A DNA stretch of 64,000 nt from NCBI GenBank assembly GCA_020053735.1, contig JAGVMP010000006.1, forward strand, positions 32,021 through 96,020. The letters run 5' to 3'. This stretch comes from Pseudomonadota bacterium. GTDB lineage: Bacteria; Pseudomonadota; Gammaproteobacteria; Burkholderiales; Methylophilaceae. The notes under the pieces were generated by a model. That model did no database searches. It was not told where the DNA came from and saw nothing but the letters and a program-made list of their open reading frames with translations. Made by a program: the position numbers and the translations under genes. This document shows positions 49,915-62,633 of the stretch, piece by piece (within the stretch, counting starts at the first letter, position 1; each line of letters begins with the position of its first letter).

Positions 49915-50298
49915 ATGAAAAATACAATATCGACCGCGATTTTCAGCAAAATGTTGCGTTTGCAAATGGTTGTAACAGCGTTGATCACAATCGGCGCACT
50001 GGTGCTTTTTGGTTTTAATGCTGGGGTTTCAGGGTTTATCGGTGGGTTTTCGGTGATGTTTGCCGCATTTTTTGCAACAAAAATTGCAAATCGTGAAGTT
50101 AAAACGCCATCAGGGGCACTGTTTAATTTGTTAAAGGCAGAGGCCCTTAAGATATTAATCATTATTGCGGTATTGTTTTTTGTATTTAAGTTCTACAAGC
50201 AACTTGTTCCACCTGCTTTGTTGGCGGGCGTAGCGGCGGCGGCGCTGATTTCGGGCGCGGCGATTGGCAAACTGAACAAAGCAGATATAAAAATATAA
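49915..50298 (+). CDS. atpI: ATP synthase subunit I (AtpI)
   Basis: 127 aa from ATG 49915 (a GTG is one codon before). Four membrane helices, including MLRLQMVVTALITIGALVLFGF and FNLLKAEALKILIIIAVLFFVFKF. First gene of the atp operon; thought to help assemble the c ring. Divergence of the family makes it rest on position and helix pattern. Confidence 0.9.
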   Translation: MKNTISTAIFSKMLRLQMVVTALITIGALVLFGFNAGVSGFIGGFSVMFAAFFATKIANREVKTPSGALFNLLKAEALKILIIIAVLFFVFKFYKQLVPPALLAGVAAAALISGAAIGKLNKADIKI

Positions 50299-50314
50299 TT
50301 AAAGTTCGTGATAA

Positions 50315-51247
<933 letters not shown>

Positions 51248-51317
51248 CGTGCGAAGCAGATAGTCACGTTTTTGTAGTAGTTTTTTGTTTTAATTTATAG
51301 TAATAATTTTCACTTGA

Positions 51318-51605
<288 letters not shown>

Positions 51606-51681
51606 TAATTTATCTAGTTGGCGGTGTGACTATTTATTTAGTGCTATGCCGCTCATTTAAAAGCCAATATCTGGAAACAAC

Positions 51682-52152
51682 ATGAATATTAACTTAACAT
51701 TAATTGCTCAAGCAGTCGCCTTTGCAATCTTGATATGGTTTACGGTTAAATACGTTTGGCCGCCATTATTAAATGCAATTGAAACACGTCAAAAAGAAAT
51801 TGCAGATGGTTTGGCCGCAGCATCAGAAGGCAGAAGTGCTTTAGAGGTTGCAGCAAAAACATCTGAAATCACTTTAAACGAAGCAAAACAGAAAGCCAGT
51901 GAAATTATTGGTCAAGCAGAAAAACGCGCAACACAAATCGTTGATGAAGCTAAAGATAACGCTAAAGAAGAAGGTGAGCGTATTTTGGCTGGCGCTAAGG
52001 CTGAGATTGATCAAGAACTAAACCGTGCCAAAGAAGGTTTACGAGCGCAAGTATCTAGTTTGGCAGTTGCAGGCGCTGAGAAAATTCTGCGTAAAGAAAT
52101 TGATGCAAAAGCACATTCTGACATGCTTTCTAAACTCGCGGCGGAGCTATAA
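51682..52152 (+). CDS. atpF: ATP synthase F0 subunit b
   Basis: 156 aa: one N-terminal membrane helix ([23 protein letters not shown]) and a long charged coiled coil (EQNRAKE-type heptads), forming the peripheral stalk. No split b' subunit is present. Confidence 0.97.
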   Translation: MNINLTLIAQAVAFAILIWFTVKYVWPPLLNAIETRQKEIADGLAAASEGRSALEVAAKTSEITLNEAKQKASEIIGQAEKRATQIVDEAKDNAKEEGERILAGAKAEIDQELNRAKEGLRAQVSSLAVAGAEKILRKEIDAKAHSDMLSKLAAEL

Positions 52153-52155
52153 CTG

Positions 52156-52692
52156 ATGGCTGAAATATCCACCATCGCAAGGCCATATGCGGTCGCTGCT
52201 TTCAAGCTTGGTAAAGAGAGCAAATCGCTTGCCAAGTGGTCTGAAATGTTGGGGCTTGCTGCAGCTGTCGCTTCAGATGCGAAGATGCGGGCTTACATTG
52301 AAAACCCAAAAGTGCTCAGTAGTGATTTGCAGGACGCTTTTTTAAAAGTGTGTGGCAATCAGCTTAATGAAGGTGGACAAAACCTGATTAAGGTGTTGGT
52401 TGAGTATGGCCGTTTATCGATTTTGCCAGCCATTACCAGTGCGTTTGAAGAGCTTAAGGCGCAAGATGAAGGTGTGTTAGAAGCACAAATTATCGCCGCC
52501 TCAAAATTAAGCGCAGCAGAAACTAAAGATTTGGTAAAACGCCTGGAAGAAAAATTCGGTAAAAAAGTTGAAGCCACAGTTTCGATAGATGCTGAAATTA
52601 TTGGCGGCATTAAAATTATTGTTGGCGATACCGTGATAGATGCGTCCGTCAAAAATCAGTTACAAAATTTAGCCTACACGCTTACCGCATAG
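52156..52692 (+). CDS. atpH: ATP synthase F1 subunit delta
   Basis: 178 aa; begins AEISTIARPYAVAAFKLG and contains NEGGQNLIKVLVEYGRL and EKFGKKVEATVSIDAEIIGGIKIIVGDTVIDASVKNQLQ, the delta/OSCP signature. Links the b stalk to alpha3beta3. Starts 3 bases after atpF. Confidence 0.97.
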   Translation: MAEISTIARPYAVAAFKLGKESKSLAKWSEMLGLAAAVASDAKMRAYIENPKVLSSDLQDAFLKVCGNQLNEGGQNLIKVLVEYGRLSILPAITSAFEELKAQDEGVLEAQIIAASKLSAAETKDLVKRLEEKFGKKVEATVSIDAEIIGGIKIIVGDTVIDASVKNQLQNLAYTLTA

Positions 52693-52736
52693 GCATAGAC
52701 AGTAAAATTTAGGCAAAGAAAACATTAGGAGCCACA

Positions 52737-54278
52737 ATGCAGTTATCTACATCAGAAATCAGTGAACTGATTAAAAGCAGATTAGAGAATTTTTCTACTT
52801 CCGCAGAAGCGCGTACGCAAGGCACGGTAATTTCAGTGACTGATGGTATTGTGCGTATTCACGGCTTATCAAACGTAATGGCCGGCGAGATGATCGAGTT
52901 CCCAGGCAACACGTTTGGCCTTGCTTTAAACCTAGAGCGCGACTCTGTCGGCGCAGTGGTTTTAGGTGATTACGAACACATTACCGAAGGCGACACGGTT
53001 AAGTGTACGGGTCGTATTTTGGAAGTGCCAGTCGGCCCAGAGTTAATCGGCCGTGTAGTCAATGCATTAGGTCAGCCAATTGATGGCAAAGGTCCTGTCA
53101 ATGCAAAAATGACGGATAAGATTGAAAAAGTGGCACCAGGTGTGATTGCCCGTAAATCGGTATCACAGCCTGTGCAAACTGGTTTGAAATCAGTGGACTC
53201 GATGGTACCGGTTGGCCGTGGTCAACGTGAGTTGATTATTGGCGATCGTCAAACAGGTAAAACCGCGGTAGCAGTAGACGCGATTATTAACCAAAAAGGT
53301 CAAAATATGACCTGCGTTTATGTCGCGATTGGTCAAAAGGCTTCTACGATTGCTAACGTGGTACGTAAGCTTGAAGAAAACGGTGCGATGGCTTACACCA
53401 TTGTGGTAGCTGCCGCAGCATCTGATTCAGCTGCACTGCAATTCTTGGCACCATATGCGGGTTGTACCATGGGCGAATATTTCCGTGACCGCGGTGAAGA
53501 TGCTTTGATTGTTTATGATGACTTAACCAAACAAGCGATTGCTTACCGTCAAATTTCATTGCTATTACGCCGTCCACCAGGCCGTGAAGCTTATCCAGGT
53601 GATGTATTCTACATTCACTCACGTTTGTTAGAGCGTGCTGCGCGTGTAAACGAAGATTATGTTGAAAAATTCACTAACGGCGCAGTTAAAGGTAAAACTG
53701 GTTCATTGACTGCATTGCCAGTGATTGAAACAGCAGCTGGTGACGTTTCAGCATTCGTTCCTACTAATGTGATTTCGATTACAGATGGTCAGATTTTCTT
53801 GGAAACTGACTTGTTCAATGCTGGTATTCGCCCAGCCATTAACGCGGGTATTTCAGTATCTCGCGTGGGTGGTGCTGCACAAACTAAAGTCATCAAAAAA
53901 TTGGGTGGCGGCGTACGTTTGGCATTAGCACAATATCGTGAATTGGCTGCGTTTGCGCAGTTCGCTTCAGATTTGGATGAAGCAACACGTAAACAGTTAG
54001 ACCGCGGTCGTATGTTTACTGAGTTGATGAAACAAGCACAATATGCACCATTAAGCGTTTCAAAAATGGCGATTACTTTGTTAGCTGCGAACAAGGGCTA
54101 CTTTGATGATGTGCCAACCAATAAAGTATTGGCTTTTGAAAGTGCGTTACACGGTTTCATGGGTTCTAAATACGCTAAATTAATGGAAGGTATCGAATCT
54201 AGCAAAGACTTAGCTGGCGATAACGAAAAAGCGGTTGAAGCGGCAATTCAAGACTTTAAAGCTACAAATGCCTATTAA
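52737..54278 (+). CDS. atpA: ATP synthase F1 subunit alpha
   Basis: 513 aa. Non-catalytic nucleotide site with [18 protein letters not shown] and the signature [17 protein letters not shown]. Forms the alpha3beta3 head. Confidence 0.98.
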   Translation: MQLSTSEISELIKSRLENFSTSAEARTQGTVISVTDGIVRIHGLSNVMAGEMIEFPGNTFGLALNLERDSVGAVVLGDYEHITEGDTVKCTGRILEVPVGPELIGRVVNALGQPIDGKGPVNAKMTDKIEKVAPGVIARKSVSQPVQTGLKSVDSMVPVGRGQRELIIGDRQTGKTAVAVDAIINQKGQNMTCVYVAIGQKASTIANVVRKLEENGAMAYTIVVAAAASDSAALQFLAPYAGCTMGEYFRDRGEDALIVYDDLTKQAIAYRQISLLLRRPPGREAYPGDVFYIHSRLLERAARVNEDYVEKFTNGAVKGKTGSLTALPVIETAAGDVSAFVPTNVISITDGQIFLETDLFNAGIRPAINAGISVSRVGGAAQTKVIKKLGGGVRLALAQYRELAAFAQFASDLDEATRKQLDRGRMFTELMKQAQYAPLSVSKMAITLLAANKGYFDDVPTNKVLAFESALHGFMGSKYAKLMEGIESSKDLAGDNEKAVEAAIQDFKATNAY

Positions 54279-54311
54279 TGGCGCTTATTAATTACTCATT
54301 AGGCAAATAAA

Positions 54312-55250
54312 ATGGCTGGTAGTAAAGAGATTAGAACCAAGATTAAGAGCGTTGAAAATACGCGCAAGATCACCAAGGCAATGGAAATGGTGGCTGCATC
54401 TAAAATGCGTAAAGCGCAAGATAGAATGCGCGCAAGCCGCCCCTATGCTGAAAAAATTCGCCAAGTGGCTGCACATATGTCGCATGCCAACACGGAGTAT
54501 AAACACGCATTTTTGCTTAAGCGTAACGCTGTAAAAAATGTGGGTTTGATTGTTGTAAGCTCAGACAAAGGGCTATGCGGTGGTTTAAACACCAATATGC
54601 TGCGTTTATCTGTAAACCAAATGAAAGCTTGGGAAGCAGAGGGCAAAAAAATCGTGGTTAGTGCCATGGGTAATAAAGGGTTTAGCTTTATGACGCGCGT
54701 AGGCGCAGAAGTTAAATCGCATATCACTGGCTTGGGCGATGTGCCACATTTAGAAAAATTAATTGGCACTATTAAAGTGATGTTGGATGCTTATGCAGCT
54801 GGAGAAATCGACCAGTTGTATATCTGCTATACCAAATTTATTAATACCATGAAGCAAGAGCCAGTGATGCAACAATTGTTGCCATTGAGTGATGAGCAGC
54901 TAGGCGCACATCCGCATCATGACAAAGTTGAGCTGCACTCACCTAGCGACGTGGTTAAGAGCGCAGTGCATATTGGTATTGCTAAAGGTCATTGGGATTA
55001 CATTTATGAGCCAGACGCGCAAATGGTGATTGATGAACTGATGACACGCTATGTGGAATCGTTGGTATATAACGCAGTGGCGGAAAATATGGCATCAGAG
55101 CAATCATCACGTATGGTAGCGATGAAATCAGCCTCTGATAACGCGAAGAACGTGATTGGTGAGCTTAAATTGGTTTATAACAAAGCACGTCAAGCAGCAA
55201 TTACCAAAGAAATTTCAGAAATCGTTGGAGGCGCTGCAGCGGTATCCTAG
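54312..55250 (+). CDS. atpG: ATP synthase F1 subunit gamma
   Basis: 312 aa central rotor shaft. N-terminal [29 protein letters not shown] and C-terminal [41 protein letters not shown] helices form the coiled coil. Somewhat longer than the usual 285-295 aa because of extra residues in the middle (around [21 protein letters not shown]). Confidence 0.97.
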   Translation: MAGSKEIRTKIKSVENTRKITKAMEMVAASKMRKAQDRMRASRPYAEKIRQVAAHMSHANTEYKHAFLLKRNAVKNVGLIVVSSDKGLCGGLNTNMLRLSVNQMKAWEAEGKKIVVSAMGNKGFSFMTRVGAEVKSHITGLGDVPHLEKLIGTIKVMLDAYAAGEIDQLYICYTKFINTMKQEPVMQQLLPLSDEQLGAHPHHDKVELHSPSDVVKSAVHIGIAKGHWDYIYEPDAQMVIDELMTRYVESLVYNAVAENMASEQSSRMVAMKSASDNAKNVIGELKLVYNKARQAAITKEISEIVGGAAAVS

Positions 55251-55367
55251 GCGATTGGGCGATACTAATATTTGCATCGCAAATGTTATGTAGAGACCAA
55301 AATCGCATAGGCAGCAGCAGTATCTTAATAAAGAATTTAATTAAATCTGACTAAATATAGAAGTTAG

Positions 55368-56828
<1,461 letters not shown>

Positions 56829-56863
56829 TAGTTAGTTTACAGACAATAGTTTAAGGATAAATG

Positions 56864-57286
56864 ATGGCAAATACAGTTCATATTGATGTGGTCAGTGCAG
56901 AAGCAAGCATCTTCTCAGGTGAAGCCGAGTTTGTGGTTGCGCCCGCTAGCGCGGGCGAAGTGGGTATCTACCCAAATCATGCGCCGATGATTACCACCAT
57001 CAAACCAGGTGCATTGCGCATTAAACAAACAGATGTGGCAGAAGAAACACTGATTTTTATTTCTGGCGGCATGTTAGAAGTGCAGCCAGGTATTATTACA
57101 GTGTTGGCAGATACAGCAGTACGCGGCCACGATTTAGATGAAGCCAAAGCTATTGCAGCAAAAGCCGCAGCTGAAGAAGCTATGAAAAACCGCACAAGTG
57201 AGATGGATTACGCTAAAGCGCAGGGTGAATTGGCTGAAGCGGTGGCACAGATTCAAGCGATTCAAAGACTACGTAAACCACATTAA
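56864..57286 (+). CDS. atpC: ATP synthase F1 subunit epsilon
   Basis: About 140 aa. N-terminal beta barrel ([37 protein letters not shown]) and C-terminal helical hairpin that inhibits hydrolysis. AAGGA fits ATG 56864 better than ATG 56861. Last gene of the atp operon; a terminator follows. Confidence 0.96.
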   Translation: MANTVHIDVVSAEASIFSGEAEFVVAPASAGEVGIYPNHAPMITTIKPGALRIKQTDVAEETLIFISGGMLEVQPGIITVLADTAVRGHDLDEAKAIAAKAAAEEAMKNRTSEMDYAKAQGELAEAVAQIQAIQRLRKPH

Positions 57287-57300
57287 TTTGTGTGCAGTGC

Positions 57301-57328
57301 AAAAAGGCAGCCTCGGCTGCCTTTTTTG
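57301..57328 (+). terminator. terminator of the atp operon
   Basis: AAAAAGGCAGCC TCG GGCTGCC-type stem (AAGGCAGCC/GGCTGCCTT) followed by TTTTTT, 14 bases after atpC. Confidence 0.93.
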
Positions 57329-57374
57329 TTATACTTTTAACTATTAGTTTGCATACAAAAATTCAACGGAAATT

Positions 57375-58748
57375 ATGAGTAATTTAAACATCGTCATACT
57401 TGCGGCTGGTAAAGGCACTCGCATGCATTCCAATCAACCCAAAGTGCTACATAAAATTGGTGGCAAGCCTATTTTGGGGCATGTGATTGCATGCGCCAAA
57501 GCGTTGAATCCAGAAAAGATCATAGTGGTGTATGGCTTTGGTGGCGAGATTGTACGTGAGGCTTTTTTACACGAAAATATTATTTGGGTGAATCAAGCCG
57601 AGCAACTCGGCACTGGACATGCTGTTCAGCAAGCACTGCCACATTTAGATGTAGATGCTAACACCTTGATTTTGCTAGGCGATGTACCTTTGGTGGATGT
57701 TGAAGCTTGTAAAGGCCTGATAGCACAAGCCAATAATCAACTGGCTATTTTGTCATTTATAAAGGCAGACCCCACAGGTTATGGTCGTATTGTGCGAAAT
57801 AACCAATTGGTGACCGCGATTGTAGAGCATAAAGATGCCACTGAAGCGCAGCGAAAAATTCAAGAAGTTAACACTGGCATCATGGCCATGCCCAACCAGT
57901 ATTTAACAAGTTGGCTATCTGAACTCACAAATAATAACGCGCAAGGCGAATATTATTTAACCGATATTGTCGCGTTGGCAGTAAGGCAGAATATTGCAGT
58001 AGTGGCTGAGATGACAGAAGATGAGTTTTCGGTAACGGGGATTAATTCAAAAGGTGATTTAGCGCAAATCGAGCGTGAGCATCAAATCCGCACTGCCAAT
58101 AAATTAATGCAACAAGGCGTTACATTAAAAGATCCTGCCCGCTTAGATGTGCGCGGTAATTTAAGCTGTGGCCGTGATAGTGAAATAGACGTGAATTGTG
58201 TGTTCGAAGGCAATGTAACTTTAGGCGACAACGTAAAAATAGGCGCCAATTGCGTAATTAAAAATGCAACAATAAAAGCCAATGTGCAGATTTTAGCCTT
58301 TACACATATTGATGATGCCGAAATTGGCGAAAATAGCCGTATTGGGCCATATGCAAGATTGCGACCAGGGACTATCCTACAAAATGATACGCATGTGGGT
58401 AATTTTGTCGAACTGAAAAATGCCCAAGTTGACGTTGGCAGTAAAATCAATCATTTAAGTTATGTGGGTGACGCTACAATTGGTAAAAATGTAAATATTG
58501 GTGCGGGCACCATTACTTGTAATTACGATGGCGCCAATAAATTTAAAACTGTTATCGAAGACGAAGCGTTTATTGGTTCCGATACGCAGCTTATCGCCCC
58601 AGTCACAATTGGCAAGCGCGCGACAATTGCGGCAGGCTCGACCATTACCAAAGATGCGCCTGCAGATGCACTCACGTTCTGCCGTACCAAAGATCAAAAA
58701 TCAATTATGGGCTGGAAACGGCCACAAAAGCTTAAAAGGCCTGATTGA
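57375..58748 (+). CDS. glmU: bifunctional GlmU (GlcNAc-1-P uridyltransferase / GlcN-1-P acetyltransferase)
   Basis: Makes UDP-GlcNAc for peptidoglycan and LPS. 457 aa: an N-terminal nucleotidyltransferase (LAAGKGTRMHSNQPKVLH) and a C-terminal left-handed beta-helix acetyltransferase with hexapeptide repeats and RPGTILQNDTHVGNFVELK, CNYDGANKFKT. Followed 42 bases later by glmS of the same pathway. Confidence 0.98.
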   Translation: MSNLNIVILAAGKGTRMHSNQPKVLHKIGGKPILGHVIACAKALNPEKIIVVYGFGGEIVREAFLHENIIWVNQAEQLGTGHAVQQALPHLDVDANTLILLGDVPLVDVEACKGLIAQANNQLAILSFIKADPTGYGRIVRNNQLVTAIVEHKDATEAQRKIQEVNTGIMAMPNQYLTSWLSELTNNNAQGEYYLTDIVALAVRQNIAVVAEMTEDEFSVTGINSKGDLAQIEREHQIRTANKLMQQGVTLKDPARLDVRGNLSCGRDSEIDVNCVFEGNVTLGDNVKIGANCVIKNATIKANVQILAFTHIDDAEIGENSRIGPYARLRPGTILQNDTHVGNFVELKNAQVDVGSKINHLSYVGDATIGKNVNIGAGTITCNYDGANKFKTVIEDEAFIGSDTQLIAPVTIGKRATIAAGSTITKDAPADALTFCRTKDQKSIMGWKRPQKLKRPD

Positions 58749-58790
58749 AAACCAGAGTTAAAAATAGTTAATTAAGAAAGACCAGAATAT

Positions 58791-60635
58791 ATGTGCGGTA
58801 TTGTCGGTGCTGTTGCCAGTAGAAACGTGGTTTCAACCCTTATTGAAGGCCTTAGCCGTTTAGAATATCGCGGTTACGATTCGGCAGGCGTTGCGATACT
58901 TAATAGCAACGGCATAGAGCGTGTACGGGCTGTGGGGCGGGTTGCAGCCATGCAAGAAAAAGTAATTGATGCCAATTTAACGGGTATGGTCGGTATTGGT
59001 CATACGCGCTGGGCCACGCACGGCGGCGTCACTGAGAGCAACGCGCACCCACACGTTTCAAAAGGTGAAATTGCCGTAGTGCATAACGGCATTATCGAAA
59101 ACCACGATGAACAACGCGACAGATTAAAAAAGCTGGGTTATGAATTCACTTCGCAAACCGATACCGAGGTCATCGCGCATCTCATTCACTATTATCATCA
59201 AGATTTGAACTTGCTAGCTGCTACACAAAAAGCCATGGCCGAGCTGACGGGTGCATTCGCTATCGGTGTGGTTTCGGTGAAAGAGCCAGAGCATATGATT
59301 ACAGCACGCCTGGGATGCCCGTTGTTATTGGGTCTTGGCGAGGGTGAAAATTTTATTGCATCTGATGTTTCTGCGGTTTTATCAGTCACCCGTAAAGTGA
59401 TTTATCTGGAAGATGGTGATGTGGCAGATATTCGGCGTGATGGTGTGATTATTTATGGACGCGATGGTTTTGGTAACGATGGTGTTGAAGTAACACGCAA
59501 AATTCACATGAGCGACGTTTCGCTAGCCAGTTTAGAGCTTGGCCCTTACGCGCACTTTATGCAAAAAGAGATTCACGAGCAACCACGTGCGCTAACAGAC
59601 ACCATCGAAGCGCTGATTGACGATAATAAATTTTCATCGGAGTTGTTTGGTAAGGCGGCTGGTGAGGTGTTCAGCAAAATCGATAGCGTATTGATTTTGG
59701 CCGCAGGCACCAGCTATTATGCCGCGCTCACCGCCAAATATTGGCTGGAATCCATCGCTAAATTGCCCTGCAATGTAGAAATCGCCAGCGAATATCGCTA
59801 TCGCCAATCGGTGCCCAATCCCAAGCAGCTGATTGTCACCATTTCACAATCGGGCGAAACGCTCGACACCATGGAAGCGCTTAAACATGCAAAATCACTC
59901 GGCCAACATTTAACTTTGGCCATTTGCAATGTGCAAGAGAGCGCCATTCCGCGTGCTTCGCAGCTGGTTTTTTATACCCGCGCAGGTGCAGAAATCGGCG
60001 TGGCTTCTACTAAAGCTTTCACCACACAATTAGTGGCGCTATTTACTTTGGCAGCAACCTTGGCCAAACATCGTGGTTTATTAAGTATTGCGCAAGAGCA
60101 AGAACACTTGACCGCATTGCGCCAATTAGCAGGCAGTGTGCAGTTTGCGCTAAATTTAGAGCCGCAAATTCGCGAATGGGCGAAACGCTTTGCCGATAAA
60201 GAGCATGCACTCTTTTTAGGCCGTGGTGTGCACTACCCAATTGCGTTAGAAGGTGCGCTTAAGCTTAAAGAAATCTCTTACATTCATGCCGAAGCTTATC
60301 CTGCAGGCGAGCTTAAACACGGCCCGTTAGCGCTGGTAGATAACAATATGCCAGTGGTAGTGATTGCGCCAAACGATGCCCTACTAGAAAAAGTGAAATC
60401 GAATATGCAAGAGGTAAAAGCGCGTGGCGGAGAGCTATTTGTGTTTGCCGATGCCGATAGCCACTTTACTGAGTCCGAAGGGGTGCATGTCATCCGCACG
60501 CCACGCCATGTCGGCGTGCTATCCCCTATTTTGCATACTATCCCAGTGCAGATGTTGGCCTACCATGCGGCGTTGTTAAAGGGGACGGATGTGGATAAGC
60601 CGAGGAATTTGGCTAAGTCGGTGACGGTTGAGTAA
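58791..60635 (+). CDS. glmS: glutamine-fructose-6-phosphate aminotransferase
   Basis: First step of amino-sugar synthesis. 614 aa; catalytic Cys directly after Met (MCGIVGAV), glutaminase domain (GHTRWATHG), two SIS sugar-phosphate domains ([19 protein letters not shown]) and the C-terminal KSVTVE. A terminator-like palindrome lies 20 bases after the stop. Confidence 0.98.
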   Translation: MCGIVGAVASRNVVSTLIEGLSRLEYRGYDSAGVAILNSNGIERVRAVGRVAAMQEKVIDANLTGMVGIGHTRWATHGGVTESNAHPHVSKGEIAVVHNGIIENHDEQRDRLKKLGYEFTSQTDTEVIAHLIHYYHQDLNLLAATQKAMAELTGAFAIGVVSVKEPEHMITARLGCPLLLGLGEGENFIASDVSAVLSVTRKVIYLEDGDVADIRRDGVIIYGRDGFGNDGVEVTRKIHMSDVSLASLELGPYAHFMQKEIHEQPRALTDTIEALIDDNKFSSELFGKAAGEVFSKIDSVLILAAGTSYYAALTAKYWLESIAKLPCNVEIASEYRYRQSVPNPKQLIVTISQSGETLDTMEALKHAKSLGQHLTLAICNVQESAIPRASQLVFYTRAGAEIGVASTKAFTTQLVALFTLAATLAKHRGLLSIAQEQEHLTALRQLAGSVQFALNLEPQIREWAKRFADKEHALFLGRGVHYPIALEGALKLKEISYIHAEAYPAGELKHGPLALVDNNMPVVVIAPNDALLEKVKSNMQEVKARGGELFVFADADSHFTESEGVHVIRTPRHVGVLSPILHTIPVQMLAYHAALLKGTDVDKPRNLAKSVTVE

Positions 60636-60657
60636 AAACGTTTATTTACATACTAAT

Positions 60658-60710
60658 AAACTAAAATAGCCTATTGCACTATTTTAGTTTTTTGTTAAAA
60701 TCTAAAATAG
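60658..60710. promoter_or_regulatory. AT-rich palindrome plus extra half-site between glmS and the Fic gene
   Basis: AAACTAAAATAG, 9-base loop, CTATTTTAGTTT (60658-60690): perfect 12-bp arms followed by T residues, so it can terminate glmS. The half-site CTAAAATAG recurs at 60702-60710, upstream of the Fic start codon, suggesting an operator, perhaps for the Fic protein's own helix-turn-helix. Confidence 0.55.
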
Positions 60711-60748
60711 TAAAGTTCTTAATTTAGATTTTATTAAAAATAGTCATT

Positions 60749-61873
60749 ATGAAAAACTACAAATCTGGTAATTATGTTCAACAAGGACATTATAAAAGTT
60801 TTCAGCCAAGTTTGATTGATAGAGCTTGGGCTCTGGATAATATGGAGTTAATTCAGCTATTAGGGCAAGCCGATCGTGAGCTAGGTAAACTAGATATGTA
60901 CTCAGAATATATACCCAATATTGATTTGTTTATCAGTATGCATGTGCTTAAGGAGGCGACTCAGTCTAGTAAAATAGAAGGTACTCAAACGAATATGGAG
61001 GATGCACTTCTTGAAAAAGAAGATGTAGCCCTAGATAAGCGGGATGATTGGGAGGAGGTACAAAACTATGTGAAAGCAATGAATGAGGCGATTGATAAGT
61101 TAAAAGTACTACCCTTTTCTGCTAGATTAGTGAAAGAAACTCATCAGATTTTAATGCAAGGTGTACGAGGTAAGCATAAACAGCCGGGCCAATTTAGACT
61201 GAGTCAAAATTGGATAGGAGGAGCTAGCATTAACGATGCTGTGTTTATTCCACCAGTGCATCATTCAATAGAAGATTTGATGGGTGATATTGAACATTTT
61301 GTTCATAATGACCAACAACACTTTCCTGAGTTACTAAAAATTGCGCTTGTACATTATCAGTTTGAGACTATTCATCCATTTTTAGATGGAAATGGGCGCG
61401 TGGGAAGATTGTTGATTACTTTGTATTTAGTAAATAAGGGATTATTAAAACGGCCTGTATTATATTTATCAGACTTTTTTGAGCGGAATCGTGTTCATTA
61501 CTACGATAACTTGACCCGAGTTAGAGAGAAAAACGATATTTTGCAGTGGTTTAAGTTCTTTCTAGTTGGCGTAATTGAGACTGCAAAAAATAGTATTAAT
61601 GCTTTTGATAATATACTTAAATTACAAAAAGAAGTTGAGGCAAAAATACAAACCTTAGGAAGTAGAACCGCTAAAGCTCAAAAAATTGTGCAATATCTTT
61701 ATCAGCACCCTTTAATTGATGCAGCAAGAGTGGCTGAGTTAGCAGGGGTTTCAGCCTCGTCTGCTTATAAGTTAATAGTTGACATGGAAAATTTTGGGAT
61801 ATTAAAAGAGATTACAGGTAGTAAACGAGGCAGAATATTTATATTCCAAAGCTATTTAAATTTATTCAAATAA
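60749..61873 (+). CDS. Fic family protein with N-terminal inhibitory motif and C-terminal winged helix
   Basis: 374 aa. The Fic motif HPFLDGNGRVGR (209-220) is complete, with the catalytic His, so AMP transfer (or related NMP transfer) to a protein target is likely. The sequence SSKIEG at 73-78 fits the (S/T)xxxE(G/N) inhibitory helix of class II Fic proteins. The last 60 residues form a winged helix-turn-helix (VAELAGVSASSAYKLIVDMENFGILKEI). No antitoxin partner is adjacent. A stand-alone, self-regulated Fic gene, likely an accessory acquisition. Confidence 0.92.
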   Translation: MKNYKSGNYVQQGHYKSFQPSLIDRAWALDNMELIQLLGQADRELGKLDMYSEYIPNIDLFISMHVLKEATQSSKIEGTQTNMEDALLEKEDVALDKRDDWEEVQNYVKAMNEAIDKLKVLPFSARLVKETHQILMQGVRGKHKQPGQFRLSQNWIGGASINDAVFIPPVHHSIEDLMGDIEHFVHNDQQHFPELLKIALVHYQFETIHPFLDGNGRVGRLLITLYLVNKGLLKRPVLYLSDFFERNRVHYYDNLTRVREKNDILQWFKFFLVGVIETAKNSINAFDNILKLQKEVEAKIQTLGSRTAKAQKIVQYLYQHPLIDAARVAELAGVSASSAYKLIVDMENFGILKEITGSKRGRIFIFQSYLNLFK

Positions 61874-62235
61874 CATAAGTATTTACACCTACGTGAAAAT
61901 ATAAATAAGTTAGGTTGCCCGACTGCAAGTCACTATCTTTTGTTTGTTCATACCCGCAAGGGCATGTCCGCCAAGTACCAGCTGTTTCACAGCGACCTTG
62001 GCGCCAAAAGTAACCAAAGTAAACGACATCCCATGCCATGACCTTCGGTTTCCTTGCCCTACTCAACAAATCAGGCGGCTGTGGAACTCGCTACGCTCAG
62101 ACAGTCCTCGCCGAAAACTCCTGATTCGTCTGCGTTGCTCGGCATGGCATCAGGAGAATTTAAAATCAAAAGCAGTTTGTAGGCAATAAAAAAGCCTAGT
62201 TATTTAACTAGGCTTTTTACATTAATGAATTACTC
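61874..62235. repeat. gene-free stretch holding a widespread dispersed-repeat sequence
   Basis: About 360 bases without a credible gene. From about 61950 to 62160 it resembles a sequence seen repeatedly in beta- and gammaproteobacterial genomes: on the minus strand it reads VVYFGYFWRQGRCETAGTW, and the plus strand has GGAACTCGCTACGCTCAGACAGTCC and CGTCTGCGTTGCTCGGCATGGC. It includes a GCCAAG/CTTGGC stem. Such copies are often mis-called as hypothetical proteins. The recollection cannot be checked here. Confidence 0.5.
62188..62218. terminator. terminator downstream of the DUF2171 gene
   Basis: AAAAAAGCCTAGT, loop TATTTA, ACTAGGCTTTTT. Strong hairpin with T tract; serves the leftward DUF2171 gene and can work in both directions. 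Confidence 0.9.
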
Positions 62236-62472
62236 TTAATTGAGTGGTGTTGTTGACCATTCTTCCATCGCTTCTTCACCTGGGCGGTCTACTTTAACTT
62301 TACCATCGGCAGTTGAAACTACCCAATCCACTGGAATATAGTGATGTTGTCCACTTTCATCTCTTTTAAGCTTAATCGTGTCAGCGCCTTCTAAATGATC
62401 TACTTCTGCAAATTGACCATCTAATGAACATACAACAGGCATATCAGGTTTAATCGTATCTGTGTTAATCAT
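62236..62472 (-). CDS. DUF2171 family protein
   Basis: 78-aa acidic soluble protein: MINTDTIKPDMPVVCSLDGQFAEVDHLEGADTIKLKRDESGQHHYIPVDWVV is a PRC-barrel-like fold seen in DUF2171. Function unknown. GGAGAAGC precedes the ATG. A TCTTACAA direct repeat with an 11-base period lies about 95 bases upstream. Confidence 0.8.
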   Translation of the reverse strand: MINTDTIKPDMPVVCSLDGQFAEVDHLEGADTIKLKRDESGQHHYIPVDWVVSTADGKVKVDRPGEEAMEEWSTTPLN

Positions 62473-62563
62473 GATGCTTCTCCAATATGGTTTAGGAAAA
62501 ATATCCTAAGCGCTATTAGATAATTATCCACCAATACATAGCATAGGCGTTTGTCTGATATTT

Positions 62564-62582
62564 TTGTAAGACTGTTGTAAGA
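62564..62582 (-). promoter_or_regulatory. direct repeat resembling an OmpR/PhoB-type regulator box
   Basis: On the minus strand, TCTTACAA CAG TCTTACAA, period 11 bases, the spacing used by OmpR-family response regulators. It lies about 92 bases before the DUF2171 start and 50 bases after the MgtC-like gene. Confidence 0.35.
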
Positions 62583-62633
62583 ATTCGCCTATGAGAATGC
62601 CCAGTAGATACTGGGCTACAATGGACCATTCTT

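Noticed and set aside
61866-62069. 67-aa minus-strand ORF (VVYFGYFWRQG)
   Set aside because: Matches the pattern of a dispersed non-coding repeat often mis-called as a gene; low-complexity and no ribosome-binding site.
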